DNA from: JAWQFO01 sp033436665
GTDB taxonomy: Bacteria > Pseudomonadota > Alphaproteobacteria > Rhodobacterales > Rhodobacteraceae
Length of the DNA stretch: 64,000 nt
Direction of reading: 5' to 3'
NCBI RefSeq assembly: GCF_033436665.1
Contig: NZ_JAWQFO010000001.1
Span: 62,001-126,000, forward strand
Part shown: positions 51,577-59,877 of the stretch, one piece after another
Numbering within the stretch: the first letter of the stretch is position 1
How the letters are laid out: every line of letters starts with the position of its first letter
Position numbers and translations under genes: made by a program
Notes under the pieces: model-generated
Seen by the model: the letters and a program-made list of their open reading frames with translations, nothing else
What the model was told of the DNA's origin: nothing
Databases searched by the model: none

Positions 51577-53178
51577 ATGATCCGCAATCCGATCCTGCCG
51601 GGCTTCAACCCCGACCCATCGATCTGCCGCGTGGGCGAGGACTACTACATCGCGACCTCGACCTTCGAGTGGTATCCGGGCGTGCAGATCCACAATTCAC
51701 GCGACCTCGTGAACTGGACGCTGGTCGATCGCCCGTTGTCGCGAGCCAGCCAGCTCGACATGCGCGGCAATCCCGACAGCTGCGGTATCTGGGCGCCTTG
51801 CCTCAGCCATGCCGACGGGCTGTTCTGGCTGGTCTACACGGACGTCAAGCGCAACGAGGGCAACTTCAAGGACGCACACAACTACATCGTCACGGCACCC
51901 GAGATCGGCGGAGCGTGGTCGGACCGTGTCTACGTCAACTCGTCGGGCTTCGACCCCTCGCTGTTTCACGGTGAAGACGGGCGCAAGTGGTTTCTCAACA
52001 TGCGGTGGAACCACCGCACCGAAAGCTATGGCGGCAATCCCAAAAGCCCGGCCTTCGACGGCATCGTGATGCAGGAATGGCACCCCGAGCGCGGCCTGAT
52101 CGGCGAGGTCGAGACCATCTACCCGGGCAGTGCGCTGGGTCTCGTCGAGGGGCCGCATCTCTTCCGGCGCAACGGCTGGTACTACCTCACGGTCGCCGAG
52201 GGCGGAACCGGATATGGCCACGCGGTCACCATGGCCCGGTCGCGCGACATTCGCGGACCCTACGAGACCCATCCCGACAAGCATCTCATCACTTCGAAGG
52301 ATGCGCCCGACGCCGCCTTGCAACGCGCCGGTCACGGGCAGGTGATCGAAACGCCGGACGGCGCCATTTACCACACACACCTGTGTTCCCGACCGCTGCC
52401 GGACACGCGGCGCTCGCCCATGGGGCGCGAGACCGCGATCCAGAAATGCGTCTGGAAAGACGACGACTGGCTCTACCTCGAAGCCGGCGGCCAGGTGCCA
52501 CAGCTCGATGTGCCGGTGACGCCCGGCGTGTCTCCGGCCGCCCCGCAGGCGCTCGAGCGCGTCTTCGACGGCGACAGCCTGCCGCCGGAATTCCAGTGGT
52601 TGCGCACGCCCGAGCCCGAGCGGATCTTCACCCTGACGGGACGTTCTTTGCGCCTGCACGGGCGCGAGGCGGTGGGCAGCTGGTTCGAACAGGCGCTTGT
52701 GGCCCGACGGCAGGAGCATGCGGCGTTCAGGGTCGAAACGACGCTCGAGTTCGCGCCGCAGGACTACCAGCAGGCGGCCGGGCTGACGCATTACTACAAC
52801 CGTCACAAGTTCCACGCGCTCTGCGTGACCTGGCACGAGACCGGAGGGCGGTGTCTGACGCTGCTCTCCTGTCCCGGCGACTGGCCGGATGCACGGCTGA
52901 CTTTCCCGCTCGACGCGCCGATCTCGGTTCCTGAAACCGGTCCGGTCGAGCTTGCGCTCGAGGTCAGCGGCGCCGAGGCCCAGTTCTACTGGCGCGTCGG
53001 CGCGAACTGGGAGAAGGCCGGGCCGACGCTCGATGCCAGCGCCATATCCGACGAGGGCGGCCGCGGCGAACATGCTTCCTTCACGGGCGCATTCGTGGGC
53101 ATGCTGGCGTTCGACACGTCCGGATTCGCCTTGCCGGCGGATTTCCGGCGCTTCAGCTACATCCCAGAGGGCCAATGA
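51577..53178 (+). CDS. xynB: Glycoside hydrolase family 43, beta-xylosidase type
   Basis: A 533-residue five-bladed propeller enzyme plus a C-terminal beta-sandwich (from about residue 330, as in GH43 subfamily 11 xylosidases). The catalytic residues sit in NPILPGFNPDPSICRVGEDY (Asp13, base), SSGFDPSLFHGEDGRKW (pKa-modulating Asp) and LVEGPHLFRRNGWYYL (Glu, acid). No signal peptide is found, so it would cleave imported xylo-oligosaccharides or arabinosides in the cytoplasm. The stop overlaps the next start (ATGA). Confidence 0.93.
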   Translation: MIRNPILPGFNPDPSICRVGEDYYIATSTFEWYPGVQIHNSRDLVNWTLVDRPLSRASQLDMRGNPDSCGIWAPCLSHADGLFWLVYTDVKRNEGNFKDAHNYIVTAPEIGGAWSDRVYVNSSGFDPSLFHGEDGRKWFLNMRWNHRTESYGGNPKSPAFDGIVMQEWHPERGLIGEVETIYPGSALGLVEGPHLFRRNGWYYLTVAEGGTGYGHAVTMARSRDIRGPYETHPDKHLITSKDAPDAALQRAGHGQVIETPDGAIYHTHLCSRPLPDTRRSPMGRETAIQKCVWKDDDWLYLEAGGQVPQLDVPVTPGVSPAAPQALERVFDGDSLPPEFQWLRTPEPERIFTLTGRSLRLHGREAVGSWFEQALVARRQEHAAFRVETTLEFAPQDYQQAAGLTHYYNRHKFHALCVTWHETGGRCLTLLSCPGDWPDARLTFPLDAPISVPETGPVELALEVSGAEAQFYWRVGANWEKAGPTLDASAISDEGGRGEHASFTGAFVGMLAFDTSGFALPADFRRFSYIPEGQ

Positions 53179-54014
53179 ACCGCAGCCATCTGCAGATCTA
53201 CGACCTGGACACGGACCGCGTCCGGACGGTGTTCGAAACGGACATGCTGATCGAGGCGCCGAACTGGACCTGTGACAATCGCCTGATCGTCAATGGGGAC
53301 GGGCGGATTTACGCCGTGCCGCTGGACGCGCCGGAGCTGGTGCCGATCGACACCGGATTCGCGCAGGCCTGCAACAACGATCACGGGCTGTCGCCCGACG
53401 GCAAGACGCTGGTGATCTCGGACAAGACCCGCACGCCCGGAAACTCCTGCATCTATACCCTCCCGGTCGCCGGCGGCACGCCGCGGCGCATCACCGAACA
53501 CGTGCCGTCTTGGTGGCACGGCTGGTCGCCCGACGGTGCCACGATCGCCTATACCGCCAAGCGCGAGGGGCGGTTCGACATCTACACGCAGCCCGCCGAG
53601 GGCGGCGAAGAGACCCGGGTCACGCGCGACCTGGGCCATTGCGACGGGCCCGACTACACGCCCGACGGCGCATGGATCTGGTTCAATGCCGATGGCACCG
53701 GCCACGCGCAGATCTGGCGCGTTCGGCCGGACGGGTCCGACCTCGAACAGATGACTGATGACGCGCGAGTGAACTGGTTCCCGCATCCGTCTCCGGACGG
53801 CGCGCATGTTGTCTACGTCTCCTATCCGCCCGGGACCGAAGGCCACCCGCGCGACCTCGACGTCGAGTTGCGGCTGATGCCCGCGGCGGGCGGCGCGCCG
53901 CGCAGCCTGTTGAAACTGCTGGGCGGGCAGGGCACGATCAACGTGCCCTGCTGGGCGCCCGACGGTCGGGCCTTTGCCTTCATGTCCTACAGCGCACCGG
54001 GAGCCGAGACATGA
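53175..54014 (+). CDS. PD40/TolB-like beta-propeller protein
   Basis: A 279-residue protein built from WD40-like PD40 repeats: NDHGLSPDGKTLVISD, WWHGWSPDGATIAYTAKREG, DGPDYTPDGAWIWFNADGTG, NWFPHPSPDGAHVVYVSYPPG and CWAPDGRAFAFMSY. No signal peptide is present, so it is cytoplasmic. Related proteins in sugar operons include oligogalacturonate lyase-like or sensor propellers; a catalytic role here is not established. It is coupled on both sides by ATGA overlaps. Confidence 0.82.
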   Translation: MNRSHLQIYDLDTDRVRTVFETDMLIEAPNWTCDNRLIVNGDGRIYAVPLDAPELVPIDTGFAQACNNDHGLSPDGKTLVISDKTRTPGNSCIYTLPVAGGTPRRITEHVPSWWHGWSPDGATIAYTAKREGRFDIYTQPAEGGEETRVTRDLGHCDGPDYTPDGAWIWFNADGTGHAQIWRVRPDGSDLEQMTDDARVNWFPHPSPDGAHVVYVSYPPGTEGHPRDLDVELRLMPAAGGAPRSLLKLLGGQGTINVPCWAPDGRAFAFMSYSAPGAET

Positions 54015-54172
54015 CCGACGAGACACCCGATCTCGGCCGCAGGAGAACTCTTGCGGCGCTGGCGGCGGCGCCGCTGGTAGCAGTGCCCCTGCCGACACTT
54101 GCTTTCCCGTCCCGGCCTTTGCTGGCGAATGGCTGGGTGCTTCTTCCGGGCGACCGCGACGATGCTGCTTGA
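54011..54172 (+). CDS. 53-residue Tat-signal micro-protein
   Basis: A very small gene: ATG 54011 overlaps the propeller stop and TGA 54170-54172 overlaps the GMC start region. It reads MTDETPDLGRRRTLAALAAA, then PLVAVPLPTLAFPSRPLLAN, then GWVLLPGDRDDAA. The RRRTLAALAAAPLVAV part is a twin-arginine signal; after cleavage only about 20 residues would remain. GMC-type sugar dehydrogenases often rely on a small Tat-bearing partner for export, usually 150-200 residues; here it seems reduced to little more than the signal. It could also be a truncated remnant. Confidence 0.62.
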   Translation: MTDETPDLGRRRTLAALAAAPLVAVPLPTLAFPSRPLLANGWVLLPGDRDDAA

Positions 54173-55652
54173 CGCCGGACGCGACCGCGACGTCGCCGAA
54201 CGGATCTTCGACATCTGCATCATCGGAGCCGGACCTGCCGGTATCACGCTTGCCCGCAAGCTAGGTGCCCGGGGTTTGCGCGTGGCGCTCATGGAAGCCG
54301 GCGGCGAGGGCTTCGACTCGGCCAGCCAAGACATTTATGCCGGCACCAACAGCGGGCTCGATTATTGGGCGCTGGATTTCCCGCGGTTGCGCTTTTTCGG
54401 CGGCAGCTCGAACCACTGGGCGGGATGGAGCCGGCCGCTGGACGCGATGGATTTCGAAGCGCGCGCCCATGTCCCCATGAGCGGCTGGCCATTTTCCAAA
54501 ACGGAACTGGACACCTACGCGGCAGAAACCGATACGATCCTCGAATTGCCCGAGCGCGCGGACCTGCCGCCGCTTGACCAGCTTGAGCCGCGTTTCACAC
54601 GCTTCCAGATGCGCTACAGCCCGCCGGTCCTATTCGGCGAGAAATACCGCGAAGAGATCTCCGGATCCGAGAACATCTTATGCTTTTTCAATGCTAACCT
54701 CGTCGATCTTGAAGTAACGGGTGAGGGTGGGCGGATAGCCGGCGCGCGGTTCCGCACCTTGCAGAACGGAGACCAGGGTTTCCTGCTGCGGGCGCGGCAC
54801 TTCTGCCTCGCCACGGGAGGCATCGAAAACGCGCGCCTCTTGCTGAACTTCGACCGGCAAGTAACTGGCGGCATTGGAAATCAGAACGGTCAGGTCGGTC
54901 GGACCTTCTGCGAGCATCCGCATTTCGTGATCGCCGACATGCTGCTCGAGGCCGATGCGCCGGACCTCGAGTTCTATCGGCCGACGCCGGAGTTCGCCGC
55001 TTCGGCCGGTACGCTCAATTTCGGCCTCCGGCTCGAGCCGCAGCGTTTCAATCAGCCCGGCGCGCCGCCACGAGAGGATATCGGCTCTTGCGAGGCGCGT
55101 CTGCCGCAGGAATTGCGTAAAGTTCTTGGGCACGCGCCGTCGGACCGCATGCGCGATTTCCTCAACCGTTCCGCCGCCCAAGCCTGTCCGACCGCGACGT
55201 TGCGCATCGCCTTCGAGCAGGCGCTCAACCCCGAAAGCCGCGTGCGGCTCGGGTCCGCGCGCGACGCGCTAGGGCTGCGCCGCTCCGATCTGCACTGGCA
55301 ACTGTCGGATCTCGACATGCACACGATGCGCGCCGCGGCCATCGCCTTCGGAACTCATCTGGCCGAACAGGGGCGTGGCCGGCTGCGCCTTCGGGACTGG
55401 CTGACCGCGGATCCGCCGGATGTGCCGGGCATTGCAGCGGATGAGGTCGGCGGCAAGCATCACATGTGCACGACGCGCATGTCCGCGAACCCGCAAGAGG
55501 GCGTTGTCGATGCCGACTGCCGCGTACATGGGGTCGAGAACCTCTTCGTCGCGGGGTCGAGCGTCTTTCCGACTGGTGGTCATTCCAACCCGACCTACAC
55601 GATCATCCAACTCACCCTGCGCCTTGCCGACCATCTCGCCGGGCGGATCTGA
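54162..55652 (+). CDS. GMC-family FAD-dependent oxidoreductase
   Basis: A 496-residue flavoprotein. N-terminal FAD motif FDICIIGAGPAGITLARKLG, then RLRFFGGSSNHWAGWSRPLD, and the C-terminal GGKHHMCTTRMSANPQEGVV plus SSVFPTGGHSNPTYTIIQL, where His and Asn are the catalytic pair. This subgroup resembles sugar/polyol or glycoside dehydrogenases and polysaccharide-locus GMC enzymes. It has no signal peptide of its own; the preceding Tat micro-protein may carry it out. ATG 54162 is chosen over upstream frame starts because residues before it are not family-like. It is the last gene of the sugar operon and converges with paaX. Confidence 0.88.
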   Translation: MLLDAGRDRDVAERIFDICIIGAGPAGITLARKLGARGLRVALMEAGGEGFDSASQDIYAGTNSGLDYWALDFPRLRFFGGSSNHWAGWSRPLDAMDFEARAHVPMSGWPFSKTELDTYAAETDTILELPERADLPPLDQLEPRFTRFQMRYSPPVLFGEKYREEISGSENILCFFNANLVDLEVTGEGGRIAGARFRTLQNGDQGFLLRARHFCLATGGIENARLLLNFDRQVTGGIGNQNGQVGRTFCEHPHFVIADMLLEADAPDLEFYRPTPEFAASAGTLNFGLRLEPQRFNQPGAPPREDIGSCEARLPQELRKVLGHAPSDRMRDFLNRSAAQACPTATLRIAFEQALNPESRVRLGSARDALGLRRSDLHWQLSDLDMHTMRAAAIAFGTHLAEQGRGRLRLRDWLTADPPDVPGIAADEVGGKHHMCTTRMSANPQEGVVDADCRVHGVENLFVAGSSVFPTGGHSNPTYTIIQLTLRLADHLAGRI

Positions 55653-55655
55653 CGA

Positions 55656-56444
55656 TCAGGCCGCGCGGTCCGCTTGGGCCGCGCGTTCGAGGTCTGAGAG
55701 CGGCGGGGCGGGCAGGGCGGCCAACAGTTCTGCTACGAGGCTGCGGCACTGCGGGCCGTGCCAGCCGTTGGGAAACACGAAATCCGGGAGCGCGGGCGCC
55801 TTGAGCGCAAGTCGTCTCCAGCCGTGGACGGTGAGGACCCGCAACGCCGCCGCCTCAGGTTGAGACAGTTCGGGCGACGATCCAAGCTGCTTCAACAATT
55901 CCGCACAACGAATTGAAACATCTTGGGATTGAGAGCAGGTGCCCGCATCGCAGACTTTTGCGCTCATCCAGTCCGGCAGCCCGGTGTCCGCCGCGATCTC
56001 GGCGCTGAACACGCCGTCGTCGTCCGGCCTCCGCACGTCGATCCAGATGCACGGCGAGACCTGAACAGCGCCGGGACGCTCCGCTCCTTCGCGCGGGTCG
56101 GTCAGCACCAGCCAGGCACTTTCGGCCAAGGGGCCCGTCGCGTAGATCCGCGGGCTGGCTGCGGCGGATTGTTTTCGTCCCCATGCTGTCAGACCGTATG
56201 TGCTCGACCGTCCGGCCCGGCGGCTGTCGATCCATCCGTCCTTGCGCAGGCGGTGCAACGCCACCCGTGTCGCCTCGGGCTTGATCCCCATAAGTTCGGT
56301 CAGCCGGTTCAGCGTCGGCCCGCCGATGCGCGCGCCCTCCTGCTGTGCGAGGTCGCCGAAGACGGTGACCAGCAAGGACCAGACGCGCGGGGGCTGGTCG
56401 CCGGTGATCGTTCGGACAAGGTCGTCGAAGGCGCGGGCGGGCAT
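55656..56444 (-). CDS. paaX: PaaX-family transcriptional repressor
   Basis: A 262-residue GntR-like winged-helix regulator. The N-terminal DNA-binding segment TLNRLTELMGIKPEATRVAL HRLRKDGWIDSRRAGRSSTYGLT is typical of PaaX, whose effector is phenylacetyl-CoA. It lies downstream of paaZ on the same strand; the ATG at 56444 avoids an overlap into paaZ. A TetR-type PaaR gene is also present at 61192, so two regulators may act on the locus. Confidence 0.88.
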   Translation of the reverse strand: MPARAFDDLVRTITGDQPPRVWSLLVTVFGDLAQQEGARIGGPTLNRLTELMGIKPEATRVALHRLRKDGWIDSRRAGRSSTYGLTAWGRKQSAAASPRIYATGPLAESAWLVLTDPREGAERPGAVQVSPCIWIDVRRPDDDGVFSAEIAADTGLPDWMSAKVCDAGTCSQSQDVSIRCAELLKQLGSSPELSQPEAAALRVLTVHGWRRLALKAPALPDFVFPNGWHGPQCRSLVAELLAALPAPPLSDLERAAQADRAA

Positions 56445-56481
56445 GACTGTCTCATACCGGGCAGGCGCCGCGCTGCCAAGC

Positions 56482-58518
56482 TCAGCCGCCGAAGGCATTC
56501 ATGGTCAGCAGTTCGTATTCCGCCACCTTCTCGCCGTCCTGGTTGGTCAGCGTGACGTGCCAGCGCACTTCGCCGTATTCCTCGTTGCGCGGCGTCTTCT
56601 TCTTGACCGTCAGGCGGACCTTGATCCGGTCGCCGGCCTCGACCGGCTTCATGAAGCGCAACGCGTCGAGCCCGGTGTTGGCGAGCACAGGGCCTTCGTC
56701 TGGGCTGACGAAAAGGCCGGCGGCGAAGGAAAGAAGCAGATAGCCATGCGCCACGCGGCCCGGGAAAAACGGGTTCCGCTTTGCCGCTTCGTCGTCCATG
56801 TGGGCATAGAACGTGTCGCCGGTGAACTGCGCAAAATGCGCTATGTCGTCGAGCGTCACCTCGCGCTCAGACGTGTGGATCGTCTCGCCGACGGCGAGAT
56901 CCTCGAAATGACGTGTGAAGGGGTGATCCGGCCCCGTCTTTTCCTCGGCCCCCGGCACCCAGGTTCCGCCGATGGCAGTCAGGATGTCGGGGCTGCCCTG
57001 CACCGCGGTGCGCTGCATGTAGTGCATCACGCCGCGCACCCCGCCGAGTTCCTCGCCGCCGCCGGCCCGGCCGGGGCCGCCGTGCACCATGTGGGGCAGG
57101 GGCGAGCCATGGCCGGTGCTTTCCTTCATCGAGGTCCGGTTGTTGAAGTAGAGCCGCCCGTGGAAGGCTCCGGCGCCAAGCGCCACGTCGCGCGCGACCT
57201 GCGGGTCGTTGGTGATGACCGAAGCCACCAGCGATCCCTGGCCACGATTGACCAGCGCGATGGCGTGATCGAGATCGCGGTAGCCCATGACGGTCGAGAC
57301 AGGGCCGAAGGCTTCGGTGTCGTGGATGCGGCTGGCCGTGTCCGGGTCGGCGCAATGGAACAGCATCGGGGGAAGGAACGCGCCCTTCGAGGCATCGGCA
57401 CCTGCCACCTCGAACGAGTCCGGGTCGCCCCAGACCCGCTCGGCCTCGGTGCCGAGGATGCCGGCCTTTTCGAGCACGTCACGCTTCTGCGCATTCGACA
57501 CCAGCGCCCCCATGCGGGTGTCTTCTGCGCGCGGGTCGCCAATGACGGTTTTCGAGAGGCGTTCGCCCAGGGCCTCGATCACCGCCTCGACCCGGTTCTG
57601 TGGCGCAAGGATGCGCCGGATGGCGGTGCATTTCTGGCCCGCCTTTGCAGTCATCTCGCGCTGCACTTCCTTCACAAAAAGATCGAACTCCGGCGTTCCC
57701 GGTTCTGCGTCGGGCCCGAGAATCGATGCGTTCAGGCTGTCCTGCTCGGCGACGAAGCGAATGGAGTTCTGCAGGATATGCGGCGCCGAACGCAGCTTGA
57801 GCGCAGTGGCCGCGGAACCGGTAAAGCTCACCACGTCCTGGCAGGTCAGACGGTCGAGCATGTCGCCGAGCCCGCCGCTGACGAGTTGCAGAGCGCCTTC
57901 GGGCAGGACGCCGCTGTCGAGCATGATTTTCACCGCCAGTTCGGTGACGTAGCAGGTCGCGGTCGCGGGTTTCACGATCGCCGGCACGCCTGCCAGCAAC
58001 GTCGGCGCGAGCTTTTCCAGCATGCCCCAGACCGGGAAATTGAAGGCGTTGATATGGACTGCGACCCCCTGCAGCGGTGTGCAGATATGCTGGCCCAAGA
58101 AGCTGCCCGAGCGCGACAGCTGTTCGACCCCGCCATCGAGGTAGACCTGCGCGTCCGGCATCTCGCGCCGGCCTTTGGAGGCGAAGACGAAGACCGTGCC
58201 GATGCCGCCGTCGATATCGATCTGGTGATCGGATTGCGTGGCACCTGTGGTAAAGGAGATGTCGTAAAGCGCCTGCTTCTTCTCGTTGAGCGCGGTGGCG
58301 AGCGCCTTCAGCATGCGTGCGCGATCATGAAACGTCATCTTGCGCAAGGCTGGGCCGCCGACGGTGCGGGCATGATCGAGCATCGCCGCGACGTCGAGAC
58401 CGGCGTTGCCGGCTTGCGCCATGACGCTGCCGTCGATCGCGTTCTCGATGGGACGGGCGCTGTCGTCCGGCGCGATCCAGGCCCCGGCGGCGAAGCTCTT
58501 GACGTCCAGAAGGCTCAT
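56482..58518 (-). CDS. paaZ: PaaZ: oxepin-CoA hydrolase / 3-oxo-5,6-dehydrosuberyl-CoA semialdehyde dehydrogenase
   Basis: A 678-residue bifunctional enzyme of normal length. Residues 1-~525 are an aldehyde dehydrogenase domain with INAFNFPVWGMLEKLAPTLL, SFTGSAATALKL, catalytic Glu in FVAEQDSLNASIL and catalytic Cys in AGQKCTAIRRIL. Residues ~530-678 are an R-specific MaoC-like hydratase domain (FAQFTGDTFYAHMDDEAAKR, PGRVAHGYLLLSFAAGL) that opens the oxepin ring. AGGA precedes ATG 58518. It is divergent from paaG, and the shared 135-base gap holds a TetR-type box. Confidence 0.96.
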   Translation of the reverse strand: MSLLDVKSFAAGAWIAPDDSARPIENAIDGSVMAQAGNAGLDVAAMLDHARTVGGPALRKMTFHDRARMLKALATALNEKKQALYDISFTTGATQSDHQIDIDGGIGTVFVFASKGRREMPDAQVYLDGGVEQLSRSGSFLGQHICTPLQGVAVHINAFNFPVWGMLEKLAPTLLAGVPAIVKPATATCYVTELAVKIMLDSGVLPEGALQLVSGGLGDMLDRLTCQDVVSFTGSAATALKLRSAPHILQNSIRFVAEQDSLNASILGPDAEPGTPEFDLFVKEVQREMTAKAGQKCTAIRRILAPQNRVEAVIEALGERLSKTVIGDPRAEDTRMGALVSNAQKRDVLEKAGILGTEAERVWGDPDSFEVAGADASKGAFLPPMLFHCADPDTASRIHDTEAFGPVSTVMGYRDLDHAIALVNRGQGSLVASVITNDPQVARDVALGAGAFHGRLYFNNRTSMKESTGHGSPLPHMVHGGPGRAGGGEELGGVRGVMHYMQRTAVQGSPDILTAIGGTWVPGAEEKTGPDHPFTRHFEDLAVGETIHTSEREVTLDDIAHFAQFTGDTFYAHMDDEAAKRNPFFPGRVAHGYLLLSFAAGLFVSPDEGPVLANTGLDALRFMKPVEAGDRIKVRLTVKKKTPRNEEYGEVRWHVTLTNQDGEKVAEYELLTMNAFGG

Positions 58519-58596
58519 GTCGTTTTCCTCTCCTCTGGCGCATCGGGCGATGCGCATCCGCGATTTCGGTGCCCGAAATCTCTCCCGATCTATTTA

Positions 58597-58612
58597 TTGA
58601 CCGAACGGTCGG
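58597..58612. promoter_or_regulatory. TetR-type (PaaR) operator in the paaZ-paaG intergenic region
   Basis: TTGACCGAACGGTCGG contains the palindrome GACCG-AA-CGGTC (58599-58610), close to the TTGACCGnnCGGTC-like boxes described for TetR-type PaaR regulators. Position between two divergent paa genes fits control of both. Confidence 0.75.
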
Positions 58613-58653
58613 TTTATGCAAGGTTCGATTGCGAGCGAGGGAGGACAGTGTTG

Positions 58654-59439
58654 ATGAGCGAGACGATACGGGTCGAGGATCACGGGACCTGGGTCGAGAT
58701 CACCCTGAATCGCCCCGACCGGCTGAACAGCTTTACAGATGAGATGCATTACGCGCTGCGCGCCGCGCTCGAAGATGCGCGCGATACCGGCAAGCGCGCG
58801 GTCTTGCTGACCGGGGCCGGACGCGGCTTTTGCGCAGGTCAGGACCTCGGCGATCGCGATCCCTCCAAGATGGACGGACCGCCGGACCTGGGCAAAACCG
58901 TGCGCACCTTCTACGCGCCGCTGGTGAACCTGATCCGGTCGCTCGATTTCCCGGTGATCTGCGCGGTCAACGGAATCGCTGCCGGGGCCGGGGCCAACCT
59001 GTCGCTGGCCTGCGACGTGGTCATCGCCGCCGAAAGCGCGAAGTTCATCCAGTCGTTTTCCAAGGTCGGTCTGATCCCGGACACCGGCGGGTCGTGGCAC
59101 CTGCCGCGGCTGCTGGGCGAGGCGCGCGCCAAGGGGCTTGCGCTGACCGCCGAACCGCTGCCAGCGAAGACCGCCGCCGACTGGGGTCTGATCTGGAAAG
59201 CACTGCCGGACGAGGACCTGATGCCCCATGCCCGGGAGATGGCCGAACGCTTCGCCAAAGGGCCGACGCTGGGGCTCGGATTGACGAAACAGGCGATCCA
59301 GGCGGCCGCGACCGACACGCTGGAGGTTCACCTCGAACTCGAGGCGGACATGATGAAACGCTGCGGGGAAAGCGCCGATTACGCCGAGGGCGTGACGGCC
59401 TTTCTGAACAAGCGCGCGCCCGTGTTCCGGGGCGAATGA
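58654..59439 (+). CDS. paaG: 2-(1,2-epoxy-1,2-dihydrophenyl)acetyl-CoA isomerase
   Basis: A 261-residue crotonase-fold enzyme closely resembling E. coli PaaG along its whole length: LNRPDRLNSFTDEMH, LTGAGRGFCAGQDLGDRDPS, FPVICAVNGIAAGAGANLSL (oxyanion hole) and FSKVGLIPDTGGSWHLPRLL with the catalytic Asp. It isomerises the epoxide of phenylacetyl-CoA to oxepin-CoA. It starts at ATG 58654 after GGGAGGA, in frame with GTG 58648. Its stop overlaps paaI (ATGA). Confidence 0.95.
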   Translation: MSETIRVEDHGTWVEITLNRPDRLNSFTDEMHYALRAALEDARDTGKRAVLLTGAGRGFCAGQDLGDRDPSKMDGPPDLGKTVRTFYAPLVNLIRSLDFPVICAVNGIAAGAGANLSLACDVVIAAESAKFIQSFSKVGLIPDTGGSWHLPRLLGEARAKGLALTAEPLPAKTAADWGLIWKALPDEDLMPHAREMAERFAKGPTLGLGLTKQAIQAAATDTLEVHLELEADMMKRCGESADYAEGVTAFLNKRAPVFRGE

Positions 59440-59867
59440 CGATGACACCTACGGAACGCGCGGAACGCGCGGCACAGGCGATGTGGTCGACCGATGAGGC
59501 CTCGAAATGGTTCGGAATGCAGATCGACGCGGTAGGCGAAGGCTGGGCGCGGCTGTCGCTCTCGGTCGCGCCGCATCACTGCAACGGCCACCTGATCTGC
59601 CACGGCGGGGTGATCTTCTCGCTTGCCGACAGCGCCTTCGCCTTCGCCTGCAACAGCCGGAACCAGTCGACCGTGGCGCAGCACAATTCGATCAGTTTCG
59701 TGGCACCCGGCAAAAACGGTGACACGCTGATGGCCGAGGCACGCGAGGTCTCGCTGCGCGGCCGCAGTGGCATCTACGACGTCACGGTGACCAATCAGGA
59801 CGGCGAGACCATCGCGATCTTTCGCGGCATGTCGCGGGCCATCAAGGGCCAGCTGTTCGAGGAATGA
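59436..59867 (+). CDS. paaI: Hydroxyphenylacetyl-CoA thioesterase PaaI
   Basis: A 143-residue hotdog-fold thioesterase. The catalytic region HHCNGHLICHGGVIFSLADS with the conserved Asp, followed by AFAFACNSRN, matches PaaI. It frees CoA from dead-end ring-hydroxylated intermediates of phenylacetate breakdown. The ATG at 59436 overlaps the paaG stop; paaK follows 10 bases after the stop. Confidence 0.94.
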   Translation: MTMTPTERAERAAQAMWSTDEASKWFGMQIDAVGEGWARLSLSVAPHHCNGHLICHGGVIFSLADSAFAFACNSRNQSTVAQHNSISFVAPGKNGDTLMAEAREVSLRGRSGIYDVTVTNQDGETIAIFRGMSRAIKGQLFEE

Positions 59868-59877
59868 GGAGGAAAAG

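Noticed and set aside
54099..54161. Longer N terminus for the GMC oxidoreductase
   Set aside because: The residues encoded before ATG 54162 are not family-like and overlap the Tat micro-protein in another frame.
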